A DNA stretch of 14,652 nt from an uncultured Asticcacaulis sp. (GTDB lineage Bacteria > Pseudomonadota > Alphaproteobacteria > Caulobacterales > Caulobacteraceae): contig CAMLPZ010000081.1 of assembly GCA_946482045.1 (NCBI GenBank), forward strand, positions 1 to 14,652. Direction: 5' to 3'. Position numbers and translations under genes: made by a program. The notes under the pieces were generated by a model. That model searched no databases. It worked only from the letters and a program-made list of their open reading frames with translations, and was not told the origin of the DNA. Shown piece after piece: positions 1 to 7,290 of this stretch. Position 1 is the first letter of the stretch; each line of letters opens with the position of its first letter.

Positions 1-49
1 TGCGGTATGATTATCCACCGCCGTCGCAGCACAAATGGTGTTGCGAAAT

Positions 50-586
50 TTAGCTGTCGGACGCTTCCCCGCGCCCGTTGTTCGGCGGCTGATGGTCTGC
101 CGTCCAGCCTTCGCGCCGTTCCGGACCATCGTATTTTGGATCGATGCGGCGGCGGCGATCCGGGCCGAAATAGCTGCTCGTCTTGATGAAGGGGCGGGGG
201 AAGTCGACGATGGCAACGACCTTGCGGTACAGCTCCTGCGCCGTCACCGGCTTGCAGCAGAATTCATTGGCGCCGGCGTCGCGCGCGGCGACGACACGCG
301 AGCGTTCCGAGTGCGCCGTCAGCATGATGATCGGGACGTAGCGGTTCGGGCTGTCGGACGAGTTGCGCACCAGTTTGACGAATTCAATGCCGTCGAGGAC
401 TTCCATCTGGTAATCAGTCACCACGATATCGATCGAGTCGTGCTTGAGGCGGTGAAAGGCGTCGGTCGCATCCTTGGCTTCGAAGATCTGAGTTGCGCCG
501 AAGCCGCGCAGGATCGTTTTGACGATATTGATCATGTGGGCGTTGTCGTCCACCACCAAGAACCTGACGCGTTCGAGGCCTGCCAA
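50..586 (-). CDS. Single-domain response regulator (CheY-like receiver) with arginine-rich C-terminal tail
   Basis: A 178-residue protein with a receiver domain over about residues 5-128. Visible are the acidic pair D13/D14, the probable phosphoacceptor D58 (in VVTDYQM), T90 (in MLTAH) and K112 (in CKP), which is the full phosphotransfer set. There is no DNA-binding or enzymatic output domain. Residues 139-159 form an Arg-rich tail with two related units, FGPDRRRR and DGPERRE. Such proteins relay phosphate or bind partner proteins in the cytoplasm; the partner cannot be read here. The start is TTG: an in-frame TAA lies 12 bases upstream and no ATG or GTG falls between. An AAGGACAGG ribosome-binding site sits just ahead of it. 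The gene is separated from pepN by 183 bases, so it probably has its own promoter. By analogy with Arg-rich CheY-like c-di-GMP effectors of Caulobacter (Cle proteins) the tail might bind a ligand; this is speculation. Confidence 0.88.
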   Translation of the reverse strand: MAGLERVRFLVVDDNAHMINIVKTILRGFGATQIFEAKDATDAFHRLKHDSIDIVVTDYQMEVLDGIEFVKLVRNSSDSPNRYVPIIMLTAHSERSRVVAARDAGANEFCCKPVTAQELYRKVVAIVDFPRPFIKTSSYFGPDRRRRIDPKYDGPERREGWTADHQPPNNGRGEASDS

Positions 587-710
587 TATCCTGTCCTTTT
601 AAGCGTTAACCGAAACCTATGTGCGGCTTCCGGCCAATATCGCGTTGAACCAATGACTCAAGTGCGCGACAGCGGCGCAGCGGTTTACAGTCTATGAAGG
701 CCAATGGCTT

Positions 711-745
711 AGGAAGGGTTAACAATATACTTATAACCCATTCCT
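711..745. repeat. Imperfect inverted repeat between pepN and the response regulator gene
   Basis: AGGAAGGGTTA (711-721) pairs with TAACCC-A-TTCCT (734-745), giving an 11-bp stem with one bulged A and a 12-base AT-rich loop. It lies just after the pepN stop on the leftward transcript and has no U-run after it, so it could be a weak pepN 3' structure or an operator for the response regulator gene. Confidence 0.4.
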
Positions 746-769
746 TCCCTGTCTTTGGCGGCGGAGTCC

Positions 770-3382
770 TTAGTCTTCAAGTGCCTTGGTCGCCAGTTCG
801 CCGACGTTCTTGGACAGATTCGGCGTGTTCGCGATGGTCTGCAAGGCGTCCTTCATCAGGCCGTTCCAGGGCGCCGCATAGAAGCGGAAGCGGCTGAGCG
901 GTTCGATCAGACGCGCCGCCGTCATCGGATTGAAGCTGTCAACCATTAGCACCTGGTCGGTCAGGAACGTATATCCCGCGCCCGACGGATCGTGAAAGAC
1001 GCTCTGATTGCCGGCGAAGGCCTGGACCAGGGCACGCCACCGGTTCGGCGTCCGGGCGTCGAAGTCCGGGTGGGACTTCAACGCCTGGACGCGCTCCAGC
1101 GTTGCCGGGTGCGGGCAGCTGGATTGCAGGGCGAACCATTTGTCGATGACCAGCGGCTCGGCCTTAAAACGGTCGTAGAAGGCATCGAGCGCCTTTTGGT
1201 AGGGCTGACCCTGGACGTACATCAGGGCGGAGATGCTGCCCACCATGTCGGTCATATTGGTGGCGTTGACAAAGTGCGCCTCGGCCAAGGCTACAAGGCC
1301 TTCCTTGTTGTGGCTGTCGTTATAACCAGCCAGCATCAGGTCCAGAAGCGCGTTACGCAAGGCACGCAGGCCGGCGGCCTCTGCGTCGGGGCTGAAGGCG
1401 ACCGGCGGAATGATCGCGTTATACAGCTCGTGCAACAGGTGGTTCAGCTTGTTCGACAGGGCCGTTTTCAGACCCGCTCGGCGCATGTGAATAAAGGCGG
1501 GATCGATCGGGCTCATCGATTGCGCCAGGTCCGCCTCGGTCGGCAGGGCCATGATCAGCGCCTTGAAGGCCGGCTCCAGGCTGTCGTCTTCCAGGCAAGC
1601 CTTCAGCGCGTCGGCGAAGCTGTCGATCAGGGACGGCGCGGCGTCCGGATCGAGGATGATGGCGCGCGCCAGGCCTTGCGCTGCCTCCCAGCGGTTGAAC
1701 GGGTCGGCGTCGCCTTTGAAACGGGCAAAGGCGTGCTCACGCGGCTCTTCCACCGTCAGGATGACGGGCGCCGAAAAGTGGCGTAAGGCGGACACGACGG
1801 GCTGTTCGGCAACGCTGGTCAGCACGATGTCTTCGGCCTCATGGCGCAGAACATGAAGGCCCTCGCTGGCCGTGCCGGCGTTATAGGTCATCGGCGCGCC
1901 GCGCGTGGTCAGAAGCCCGAAGCGCACCGGGATCGGCACCGGCGATTTATCCGGCTGACCCGGTGTCGGCAGGGTTTTCTGGCGCAGTTTCAGCGTCAGG
2001 GTTTTGGCGGCCGCGTCATAGACCGGCGTGATGTCGAGACGCGGTGTCCCGGCCTGGACATACCATTGCAGCCAAGGCGAGAAGTCCTCGCCGGTGACGG
2101 CTTCGAAACTCTTCAGGAAGTCTTCGAGCGTGGCGGCCGTGCCGTCATTGGTCTCGAAGTAGTGGTCGAGCGCCTTGCGGTAGGACTCCGGTCCGACATA
2201 GGTTCTGAGCATGCCGACGATTTCGGCGCCCTTTTCGTAGATCGTCGCCGTATAAAAGTTGTCGATCTTGACGTAGGACGATGGACGGACAGGGTGGGCC
2301 AGCGGTCCGGAATCCTCCGGGAACTGGCGGGCGCGCAGCGCCTTGACGTCCTTGATGCGGGCCACCGCGTGACCGCGCATGTCGCCGGAAAAACCCTGGT
2401 CACGGAAGACGGTCAGGCCTTCCTTCAGGCACAGCTGGAACCAGTCGCGGCAGGTGACGCGGTTGCCCGACCAGTTGTGGAAGTATTCGTGGGCGATAAC
2501 GCTTTCGATGCGCTCATAGTCGAGGTCGGTGGCGGTCGCCGGATCGGCCAGCAGCAGCGAGGCATTGAAGATGTTCAAGCCCTTGTTTTCCATGGCGCCG
2601 AAGTTGAAGTCGCGCACCGCGACGATCATGAACAGGTCGAGGTCGTATTCGCGGCCATAGACGTCCTCGTCCCATTTCATCGAGCGCTTCAGCGCATCCA
2701 TGGCGTATTCAGCGCGCGCCTTCATGCCGGTATCGACGTAGATTTTAAGCTCGACGCTACGGCCGGACATCGTCGTGAAGGTGTCTTCCAGGACGTCGAG
2801 TTCTCCGGCCACCAGGGCGAACAGGTAGCAGGGCTTGAAGAAAGGGTCTTCCCATTGCGCGTAATGCCGGCCTTCGGGCAGGTCGCCCGTCCGGACCAGA
2901 TTGCCGTTTGACAGCAGGTACGGAAATTTGTCTTTCGGCGCCTCGACACGGACACTGTATTTCGACAGCACGTCGGGACGGTCGAGGAAGTAGGTGATCT
3001 TGCGGAAGCCCTCGGCTTCGCACTGGGTGGCATAGCGGCCGGAGGACATATAGAGACCTTCCAGCGTCTTGTTGTCCGACGGATTGATCTCGACCTCGGT
3101 CTCCAGCGTGAAACGATCCGGGACGTTGCCAATGGTCAGTGTTTCGGCCGTGACCCGGTAGTCGGCGTCATTAAGAGCCTTGCCGTCGATCGACACGCTG
3201 ATCAGCTTCAGGCGCTCGCCCATCAGGACCAGCGGGCCGGGCGCCTGGCGCTCCAGCGTCAGCTTCGCCTTGACCCGCGTAGTCTCCGGCGCCAGGGCGA
3301 AGTCCAAGTCGACTTCGGGAATGCGGAATTCCGGCGCCTTATAGTCGCTGAGACGAACGGGCTGGGGCGTGTCGGTGCGCAT
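770..3382 (-). CDS. pepN: Aminopeptidase N (M1 family zinc metallopeptidase, PepN type)
   Basis: Cytoplasmic M1 aminopeptidase that removes N-terminal residues from peptides. From the ATG at 3382 it is 870 residues, the same length as E. coli PepN as I recall it. The substrate-anchoring GAMEN motif is at 262-266 and the zinc site HEYFH at 298-302, with E321 (in KEGLT) as third ligand. The transition-state tyrosine is Y382 (in TIYEKGAE). The N-terminal segment TQCEAEGFRKITYF, near residues 119-132, is a PepN signature. The order is N-terminal beta domain, thermolysin-like catalytic domain, small beta domain and C-terminal helical domain. There is no signal peptide. The frame is open to a TTG at 3397, but the ATG at 3382 has AGGA seven bases upstream and gives the expected length. 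That AGGA sits inside a predicted hairpin (3391-3444). The gene is monocistronic or read with the gene to its right, 103 bases away. Confidence 0.97.
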   Translation of the reverse strand: MRTDTPQPVRLSDYKAPEFRIPEVDLDFALAPETTRVKAKLTLERQAPGPLVLMGERLKLISVSIDGKALNDADYRVTAETLTIGNVPDRFTLETEVEINPSDNKTLEGLYMSSGRYATQCEAEGFRKITYFLDRPDVLSKYSVRVEAPKDKFPYLLSNGNLVRTGDLPEGRHYAQWEDPFFKPCYLFALVAGELDVLEDTFTTMSGRSVELKIYVDTGMKARAEYAMDALKRSMKWDEDVYGREYDLDLFMIVAVRDFNFGAMENKGLNIFNASLLLADPATATDLDYERIESVIAHEYFHNWSGNRVTCRDWFQLCLKEGLTVFRDQGFSGDMRGHAVARIKDVKALRARQFPEDSGPLAHPVRPSSYVKIDNFYTATIYEKGAEIVGMLRTYVGPESYRKALDHYFETNDGTAATLEDFLKSFEAVTGEDFSPWLQWYVQAGTPRLDITPVYDAAAKTLTLKLRQKTLPTPGQPDKSPVPIPVRFGLLTTRGAPMTYNAGTASEGLHVLRHEAEDIVLTSVAEQPVVSALRHFSAPVILTVEEPREHAFARFKGDADPFNRWEAAQGLARAIILDPDAAPSLIDSFADALKACLEDDSLEPAFKALIMALPTEADLAQSMSPIDPAFIHMRRAGLKTALSNKLNHLLHELYNAIIPPVAFSPDAEAAGLRALRNALLDLMLAGYNDSHNKEGLVALAEAHFVNATNMTDMVGSISALMYVQGQPYQKALDAFYDRFKAEPLVIDKWFALQSSCPHPATLERVQALKSHPDFDARTPNRWRALVQAFAGNQSVFHDPSGAGYTFLTDQVLMVDSFNPMTAARLIEPLSRFRFYAAPWNGLMKDALQTIANTPNLSKNVGELATKALED

Positions 3383-3390
3383 GGGGCGGT

Positions 3391-3444
3391 CCTGCAATCT
3401 TGATCTTACGAGTCGATTTAGGGACTCATTTCAAAGATTGCAGG
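3391..3444 (-). promoter_or_regulatory. pepN leader hairpin covering the ribosome-binding site
   Basis: In the pepN mRNA sense, CCTGCAATCTT (3444-3434) is a perfect 11-base complement of AAGATTGCAGG (3401-3391). Between them GAGTC (3427-3423) pairs with GACTC (3414-3410) around an 8-base loop. The 3' arm ends in AGG of the AGGA ribosome-binding site, so the folded form would hide it. GAGTC and GACTC are also GANTC sites, the CcrM methylation target in Caulobacterales. Structure is seen; function is inferred. Confidence 0.55.
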
Positions 3445-3485
3445 CCGCGGCAATTGTTTTGCTGTGGGATAAAGTAAGAAAGGCT

Positions 3486-4046
3486 TTAAGCTGTCGCTTG
3501 CCTTGCGGCTGTCACGGCATCACCATCAATGATCTTGCGCAGCTGTTCGGCGCGTTTGGCCAGCGTAATGACATCATCGTCGACGTCGGTATTCTGGCGG
3601 ACGTAATCGCGCAGGTCCTTCGCGATCTTGTAAAGCGCCGGCGCCGCAGCGATCAGGCGGGCCTGCATTTCGATCAGGTCAGGATCGCGCTCATATTCGG
3701 CGCCGGGAACACGCCAGCCGCCCCAATCATTCACGTCGGTGACGACGACCGGGTAGGTGCCGGGGAAGGGGTGGTGACGGCTTTCTTCGGGGCTCTGCCA
3801 CTTGTTGCGCGCGCGCATCAGGCGCCAATGGCCTACGCCCGGCTCCTTATCCGATGACTCATTGGCACGGGTATCGGCCGTCAGTTCCTCCGCCGAGAAA
3901 TCGCGCCCCAGACCGCAGTCGTAGGTGACGCGGACAGGTTCATCGAAACCCTTGACCCAGACGGGATTGACCTTGTCGATCACGGCCCAGGTACCGACCG
4001 GTTCGACATAGACCCGCTGATGGCGGTGGAAGGTGGCTTTTGCCAT
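3486..4046 (-). CDS. Conserved-looking hypothetical protein, 186 residues
   Basis: I do not recognise a characterised function. The start is ATG with AGGG six bases upstream. The N-terminal half (1-52) begins MAKATFHRHQRVYVEPVGTW and has alternating beta-like segments that could be a small SH3/KOW-like barrel; this is a guess from pattern only. The middle (60-122) is polar and rich in Trp, Pro and Gly. The C-terminal part (123-175) is helical and includes RLIAAAPALYKIAKDL at 130-145, close to the ARLIAAAPDLL motif found in many phage-encoded small proteins. There is no signal peptide, membrane segment or catalytic motif. It is transcribed leftward, divergent from ppc, and is followed after 103 bases by pepN. 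The N-terminal sequence resembles hypothetical proteins I associate with Caulobacter, so it is probably a lineage-conserved gene and not a prophage remnant. Confidence 0.8.
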   Translation of the reverse strand: MAKATFHRHQRVYVEPVGTWAVIDKVNPVWVKGFDEPVRVTYDCGLGRDFSAEELTADTRANESSDKEPGVGHWRLMRARNKWQSPEESRHHPFPGTYPVVVTDVNDWGGWRVPGAEYERDPDLIEMQARLIAAAPALYKIAKDLRDYVRQNTDVDDDVITLAKRAEQLRKIIDGDAVTAARQATA

Positions 4047-4160
4047 TGGAAACCCTGTTTTCGTTCAGGCTATCGGTAGGTTCTAGACCAGAAAGCTTTA
4101 GAAATGGCAAAGGAACGGTACCCGGATAGCTGTAGTTGCGTGAGCAACATATTTCGCAAG

Positions 4161-4188
4161 GTGAAAAAATTTCAGGAAAATTTTTCAC
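4161..4188. promoter_or_regulatory. AT-rich inverted repeat upstream of ppc
   Basis: GTGAAAAA (4161-4168) and TTTTTCAC (4181-4188) are perfect 8-base arms. Inside, one mismatch and three further pairs surround the CAGG loop. It lies 16 bases upstream of the likely ppc -35 element and between two divergent genes, where no terminator is needed, so an operator or activator site is more likely. Confidence 0.45.
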
Positions 4189-4204
4189 AATCCAACATCT
4201 TGTT

Positions 4205-4228
4205 TTGACTAGACTGTTATCGCTACCT
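4205..4228 (+). promoter_or_regulatory. Possible sigma-70-type promoter for ppc
   Basis: TTGACT (4205-4210) is followed after 11 bases by GCTACC (4222-4227). This fits the Caulobacter housekeeping layout TTGAC-N10-14-GCTANAWC with two mismatches in the second box. It lies about 95 bases upstream of the ppc start. No experimental support is available here. Confidence 0.4.
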
Positions 4229-4322
4229 GTCCAACGTCACTCATCCGGCGTCGGACGGACTGCTTTGCAGTGCACAAATTTCCCGCTAATCTGGATTTGG
4301 TTGGTGTGTGGAGGCGGATGCC

Positions 4323-6995
4323 ATGGATAACACTTCTCTAGATCCCGTAAGGCATCATATCGCGCTTTTGGACGGCTTGCTGCATGAGGCGGTGCGCGAT
4401 TTCGGCCGCGACCATATCCTAGACCTGATCGACCGACTGATTGCCGGCAAGTGCGATTTGGCGGCCCTGACCGAATCCGAAGCCGCGCACGCCGCGCGCA
4501 TCATGACCTGCCTGTCGACCCTCCAGGTGATTTCCGAGGACGTCGACCAGTTGAAGACGGTCGACAAGTTCACTGCGTCGGACGGTTCGCGCCAGGCGAC
4601 GACCCTGACCAATGCCGTGGCTTCGGCCAAAGGCGAAGGCATGACTCAAGATGAGGTCGAGACCCTGCTGGCGGGTATTCTGGCATCTCCGGTCTTTACC
4701 GCTCACCCGACCGAGATGCGCCGCGCCAGTGTTACCATGCGCGAAGCCGAGATTACCCAGCTGTTGCAGGCCTACGAAAAGGCCGGCAATGCCGACAAAA
4801 AGACCATCGAGGACGAGCTTTACCGCGCCATCGCGCTTTTGTGGAACACGCGGCTGAACCGCCCGGAGCGGATCACGGTCAAGGATGAGATCAACAACTT
4901 GCTGGGCCACGTCGAACGTTCCATCCTGCCCGCGCTCGTGGCGCTGTATAGCGAATGGGGCCGCAATCTTGACATCGAGTACGCCTTGCCGAGCGTGCTG
5001 AAGCTTGGCACCTGGATTGGCGGTGACCGCGACGGTCACCCGCACGTCGATGACGTGACGCTCAACTACGCCATCAAGCAGCAGGCGCGCTTGGCCTTCC
5101 GCTTCTATTTCGCGCAGCTGGAGCAGCTCGACACCGAGCTGACCCTGTCGGACGAACTGACCAAGGTATCGGAATCGCTGCTCGAAATGTCGCGCAAGTC
5201 GATGGACGGCAATATCCATCGTGTTGACGAGCCTTACCGCCGCGCCATCGCCTGGATCAAGGACCGGCTGGTGCGGACCCGTAATCTGATCCTCGACGAG
5301 GACGACCGCCGCGGCAACGTCGCGGCGCCGCCATACGAATCCTGCGAAGCCTTCATCAAGGACCTCAAGGTCCTCTGCGACTCGATCGCCGAGCACGGCG
5401 GCAAGCGAATGGTCGGCAAGACGCTGAAAAGCCTGATTCGCATCGCACGTAGCTGCGGTTTCCACCTGCTGGCCATCGACCTCCGCCAGAATTCGGACGT
5501 CCATGAACGCGTCGTCGCTGAGCTGTTCACTCAGTCGTCGGAACTGGTCGACTATCTCGGCATGTCGGAAAGCGAGCGTTGTTCGCTGCTGCTGGCGGAG
5601 TTGACCAATGACCGAATTTTACGCTGGCCCTATGCGCGCTATTCCGACGAGACGCGCCGCGAGCTGAAGATTATCGATGCGGCGGCCGGCCTGATCAAGA
5701 CCTTCGGGCCGGAGGCCTTCGGCGCCTACATCATTTCCAAGGCGGCGTCGGTGTCCGACATTCTCGAGCCTCTGGTCCTGCTCAAGCAGGCCGGCCTGGT
5801 GCGCGGCGGTCCGCAGCCGCACACCATGATCAAGATTTCCCCCCTGTTCGAGACGATCGGCGACCTGGAAGCCGCACCCGACATCATGAAGAAGTGGCTT
5901 GGCAACTACGCCGTCCGCTCGCTGATGGGGCGGCCGCTGATCCAGGAAGTCATGCTGGGCTATTCCGACTCGAACAAGGACGGCGGTTATACGGCCTCGC
6001 GCTGGTCACTGCACAAGGGCTCGAAGGCGGTCAAGGCGGTCTGCGACGACAGTAAGGTGCAACTGCGCCTGTTCCATGGCCGCGGCGGCAGCGTCGGGCG
6101 AGGGGGCGGGCCGGCCTTCGAAGCCATCCTGGCCCAGCCGGAAGGCACCGTCGGCGGCCAGATCCGCGTCACCGAACAGGGCGAGATGATCGCGCGCAAG
6201 TTCGGCAATCCGCTTGTGGCGCAAAAGACGCTGGACGCCTTTGCCGCCGCGACCTTCCTGGCGTCCAAGCCAAACGGCCACTCGATGCGTCCGGCCGGCG
6301 ACAGCGAAATGGAGGCGCGCTTCACCCCAATCATGGACCGGATCTGCGAGGCTTCGTTCAAGGCCTATCGCGGCCTTGTCTATGACGATCCGCATTTCCT
6401 CGCGTTTTTCCGCTCGGTGACGCCGATCTCGGAAATTTCTGGATTGAAGATCGGTTCTCGTCCCGCCTCGCGTACCGCCTCGGGCAAGATCGAGGACCTG
6501 CGTGCCATTCCGTGGGTGTTCTCCTGGTCGCAGTCGCGCCTCATGCTGCCGGGCTGGTACGGCTTTGCCGCCGGTGTCCGTGAAGCCGGTGTCAGCGACA
6601 CCGAACTGCAGGAGATGGTCAAGTGGGACTTCTTCGACGTCTTCCTGGCCAATATGGAGATGGGCATGGCCAAGGCTGATATGGGGGTGGCTGAGTCCTA
6701 CGTGGCGCTGGCGACGGAGCCGGAAGAAGCGAAACGTATCTTCGGCAAGATTCGCAGCGAATTCGACGACACCGTAGCACTGATTCTGCGTATTCGCGGC
6801 GCTTCAACGCTTCTGTCGACGCACGAACGCCTGCGGGGCCAGATCGAACGTTCGAAGCCGGTTTTGGACGCGCTGAACCGTCTTCAGGTGCACTTGATCG
6901 GCCGCCTGCGCGGTGGTAACGATCACAAACTGGTGCAGTTGGCGGCGCAATTGACGGTCAACGGCATCTCGGCGGCACTGCGGAATACCGGTTAA
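4323..6995 (+). CDS. ppc: Phosphoenolpyruvate carboxylase
   Basis: Adds bicarbonate to PEP to make oxaloacetate and phosphate, refilling the TCA cycle; cytoplasmic. At 890 residues it is full length for a bacterial enzyme. Motifs: HPTEMRR with catalytic H128; GGDRDGHP near 234-240; GYSDSNKDGGY with K552; FHGRGGSVGRGGGP (584-597) with H585, R587 and R593; TEQGEMIARKFG near 617-628; and the C-terminal RNTG that closes on the active site. K784 (in MAKADMG) and R843 align by eye with E. coli aspartate-site residues, so inhibition by aspartate is plausible. A GTG at 4308 is in frame, but GGAGG at 4310-4314 lies 8 bases before the ATG at 4323 and would fall inside the longer protein. The gene has its own promoter region and stands 355 bases before zwf, so it is probably not part of the zwf operon. 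Confidence 0.98.
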   Translation: MDNTSLDPVRHHIALLDGLLHEAVRDFGRDHILDLIDRLIAGKCDLAALTESEAAHAARIMTCLSTLQVISEDVDQLKTVDKFTASDGSRQATTLTNAVASAKGEGMTQDEVETLLAGILASPVFTAHPTEMRRASVTMREAEITQLLQAYEKAGNADKKTIEDELYRAIALLWNTRLNRPERITVKDEINNLLGHVERSILPALVALYSEWGRNLDIEYALPSVLKLGTWIGGDRDGHPHVDDVTLNYAIKQQARLAFRFYFAQLEQLDTELTLSDELTKVSESLLEMSRKSMDGNIHRVDEPYRRAIAWIKDRLVRTRNLILDEDDRRGNVAAPPYESCEAFIKDLKVLCDSIAEHGGKRMVGKTLKSLIRIARSCGFHLLAIDLRQNSDVHERVVAELFTQSSELVDYLGMSESERCSLLLAELTNDRILRWPYARYSDETRRELKIIDAAAGLIKTFGPEAFGAYIISKAASVSDILEPLVLLKQAGLVRGGPQPHTMIKISPLFETIGDLEAAPDIMKKWLGNYAVRSLMGRPLIQEVMLGYSDSNKDGGYTASRWSLHKGSKAVKAVCDDSKVQLRLFHGRGGSVGRGGGPAFEAILAQPEGTVGGQIRVTEQGEMIARKFGNPLVAQKTLDAFAAATFLASKPNGHSMRPAGDSEMEARFTPIMDRICEASFKAYRGLVYDDPHFLAFFRSVTPISEISGLKIGSRPASRTASGKIEDLRAIPWVFSWSQSRLMLPGWYGFAAGVREAGVSDTELQEMVKWDFFDVFLANMEMGMAKADMGVAESYVALATEPEEAKRIFGKIRSEFDDTVALILRIRGASTLLSTHERLRGQIERSKPVLDALNRLQVHLIGRLRGGNDHKLVQLAAQLTVNGISAALRNTG

Positions 6996-7086
6996 TTCTG
7001 CCGCCGCTATATCCGGTGCGGATTGTCAAACTGAGACAAAGTAAGCCTTGGCGGCAGTTCCTGCTCACTCGGCACCGTCCAGTTTG

Positions 7087-7127
7087 CCCCTCACCCCAGC
7101 CCTCTCCCCGTAAACGGGGAGAGGGGG
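7087..7127 (-). repeat. REP-like palindromic element (copy C)
   Basis: CCCTCTCCCCG (7100-7110) and CGGGGAGAGGG (7115-7125) form a perfect 11-bp stem around TAAA. The left flank CCCCTCACCCCAG completes a unit whose reverse complement resembles the copies between glk and eda. A T-run follows at 7137-7141, so it may also end or protect the ppc transcript. Confidence 0.7.
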
Positions 7128-7144
7128 TTCAATTCATTTTTCTC

Positions 7145-7156
7145 GTTAGCGCTAAC
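7145..7156. promoter_or_regulatory. LacI-type operator candidate 1 upstream of zwf
   Basis: GTTAGCGCTAAC is a perfect 12-bp palindrome with a central CG, the architecture usual for LacI-family operators. It sits 16 bases ahead of the possible zwf -35 element. The likely ligand is the LacI-family protein encoded at about 13517-14596 (inference). Confidence 0.5.
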
Positions 7157-7171
7157 AATTATGTAAAGGCC

Positions 7172-7201
7172 TTGTTTCGTAAGGCCAAGTTCCTCTATAT
7201 G
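7172..7201 (+). promoter_or_regulatory. Possible zwf promoter
   Basis: TTGTTT (7172-7177), an 18-base spacer and TATATG (7196-7201) resemble -35 and -10 elements. If used, the zwf leader would be about 140 bases and include three inverted repeats. The match is modest. Confidence 0.25.
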
Positions 7202-7246
7202 GGACTTCAGGACGCCGCGTGGATGGCGTCGGACATTATGCGTCCA

Positions 7247-7263
7247 CGGCAGAGACTCTGCCG
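7247..7263. promoter_or_regulatory. 17-base palindrome centred on a GANTC site in the zwf leader
   Basis: CGGCAGAG-A-CTCTGCCG is a perfect 8-bp inverted repeat around one base. Its centre is GACTC (7254-7258), a CcrM-type methylation target. It could be a DNA-binding site sensitive to methylation or a very tight RNA hairpin; neither is shown. Confidence 0.4.
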
Positions 7264-7278
7264 CAGGATGTGGTATAC

Positions 7279-7290
7279 GACAGCGCTGTC
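7279..7290. promoter_or_regulatory. LacI-type operator candidate 2 upstream of zwf
   Basis: GACAGCGCTGTC is a perfect 12-bp palindrome that shares the AGCGCT core with candidate 1, with 134 bases between the two centres. The form TGACAnCGnTGTCA is a known LacI-family operator type. It ends 60 bases before the zwf ATG, where binding would block transcription. Confidence 0.5.

Noticed and set aside
599..610. TTAA-N3-TTAAC upstream of the response regulator gene as a CtrA site
   Set aside because: The CtrA full site needs seven bases between the TTAA halves; here there are three, and it sits too close to the start codon.
1841..2911. Long rightward open frame (356 codons) opposite pepN
   Set aside because: It is a shadow of the GC-rich pepN codons; it has no recognisable motif while the pepN frame carries all catalytic residues.
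3391..3444. pepN leader as a known riboswitch class
   Set aside because: The element is only 54 bases with a simple two-stem form and no conserved core of any riboswitch I recognise.
4419..5504. Long leftward open frame (361 codons) opposite ppc
   Set aside because: It mirrors ppc codon structure and has no family motif; the ppc frame is complete and canonical.
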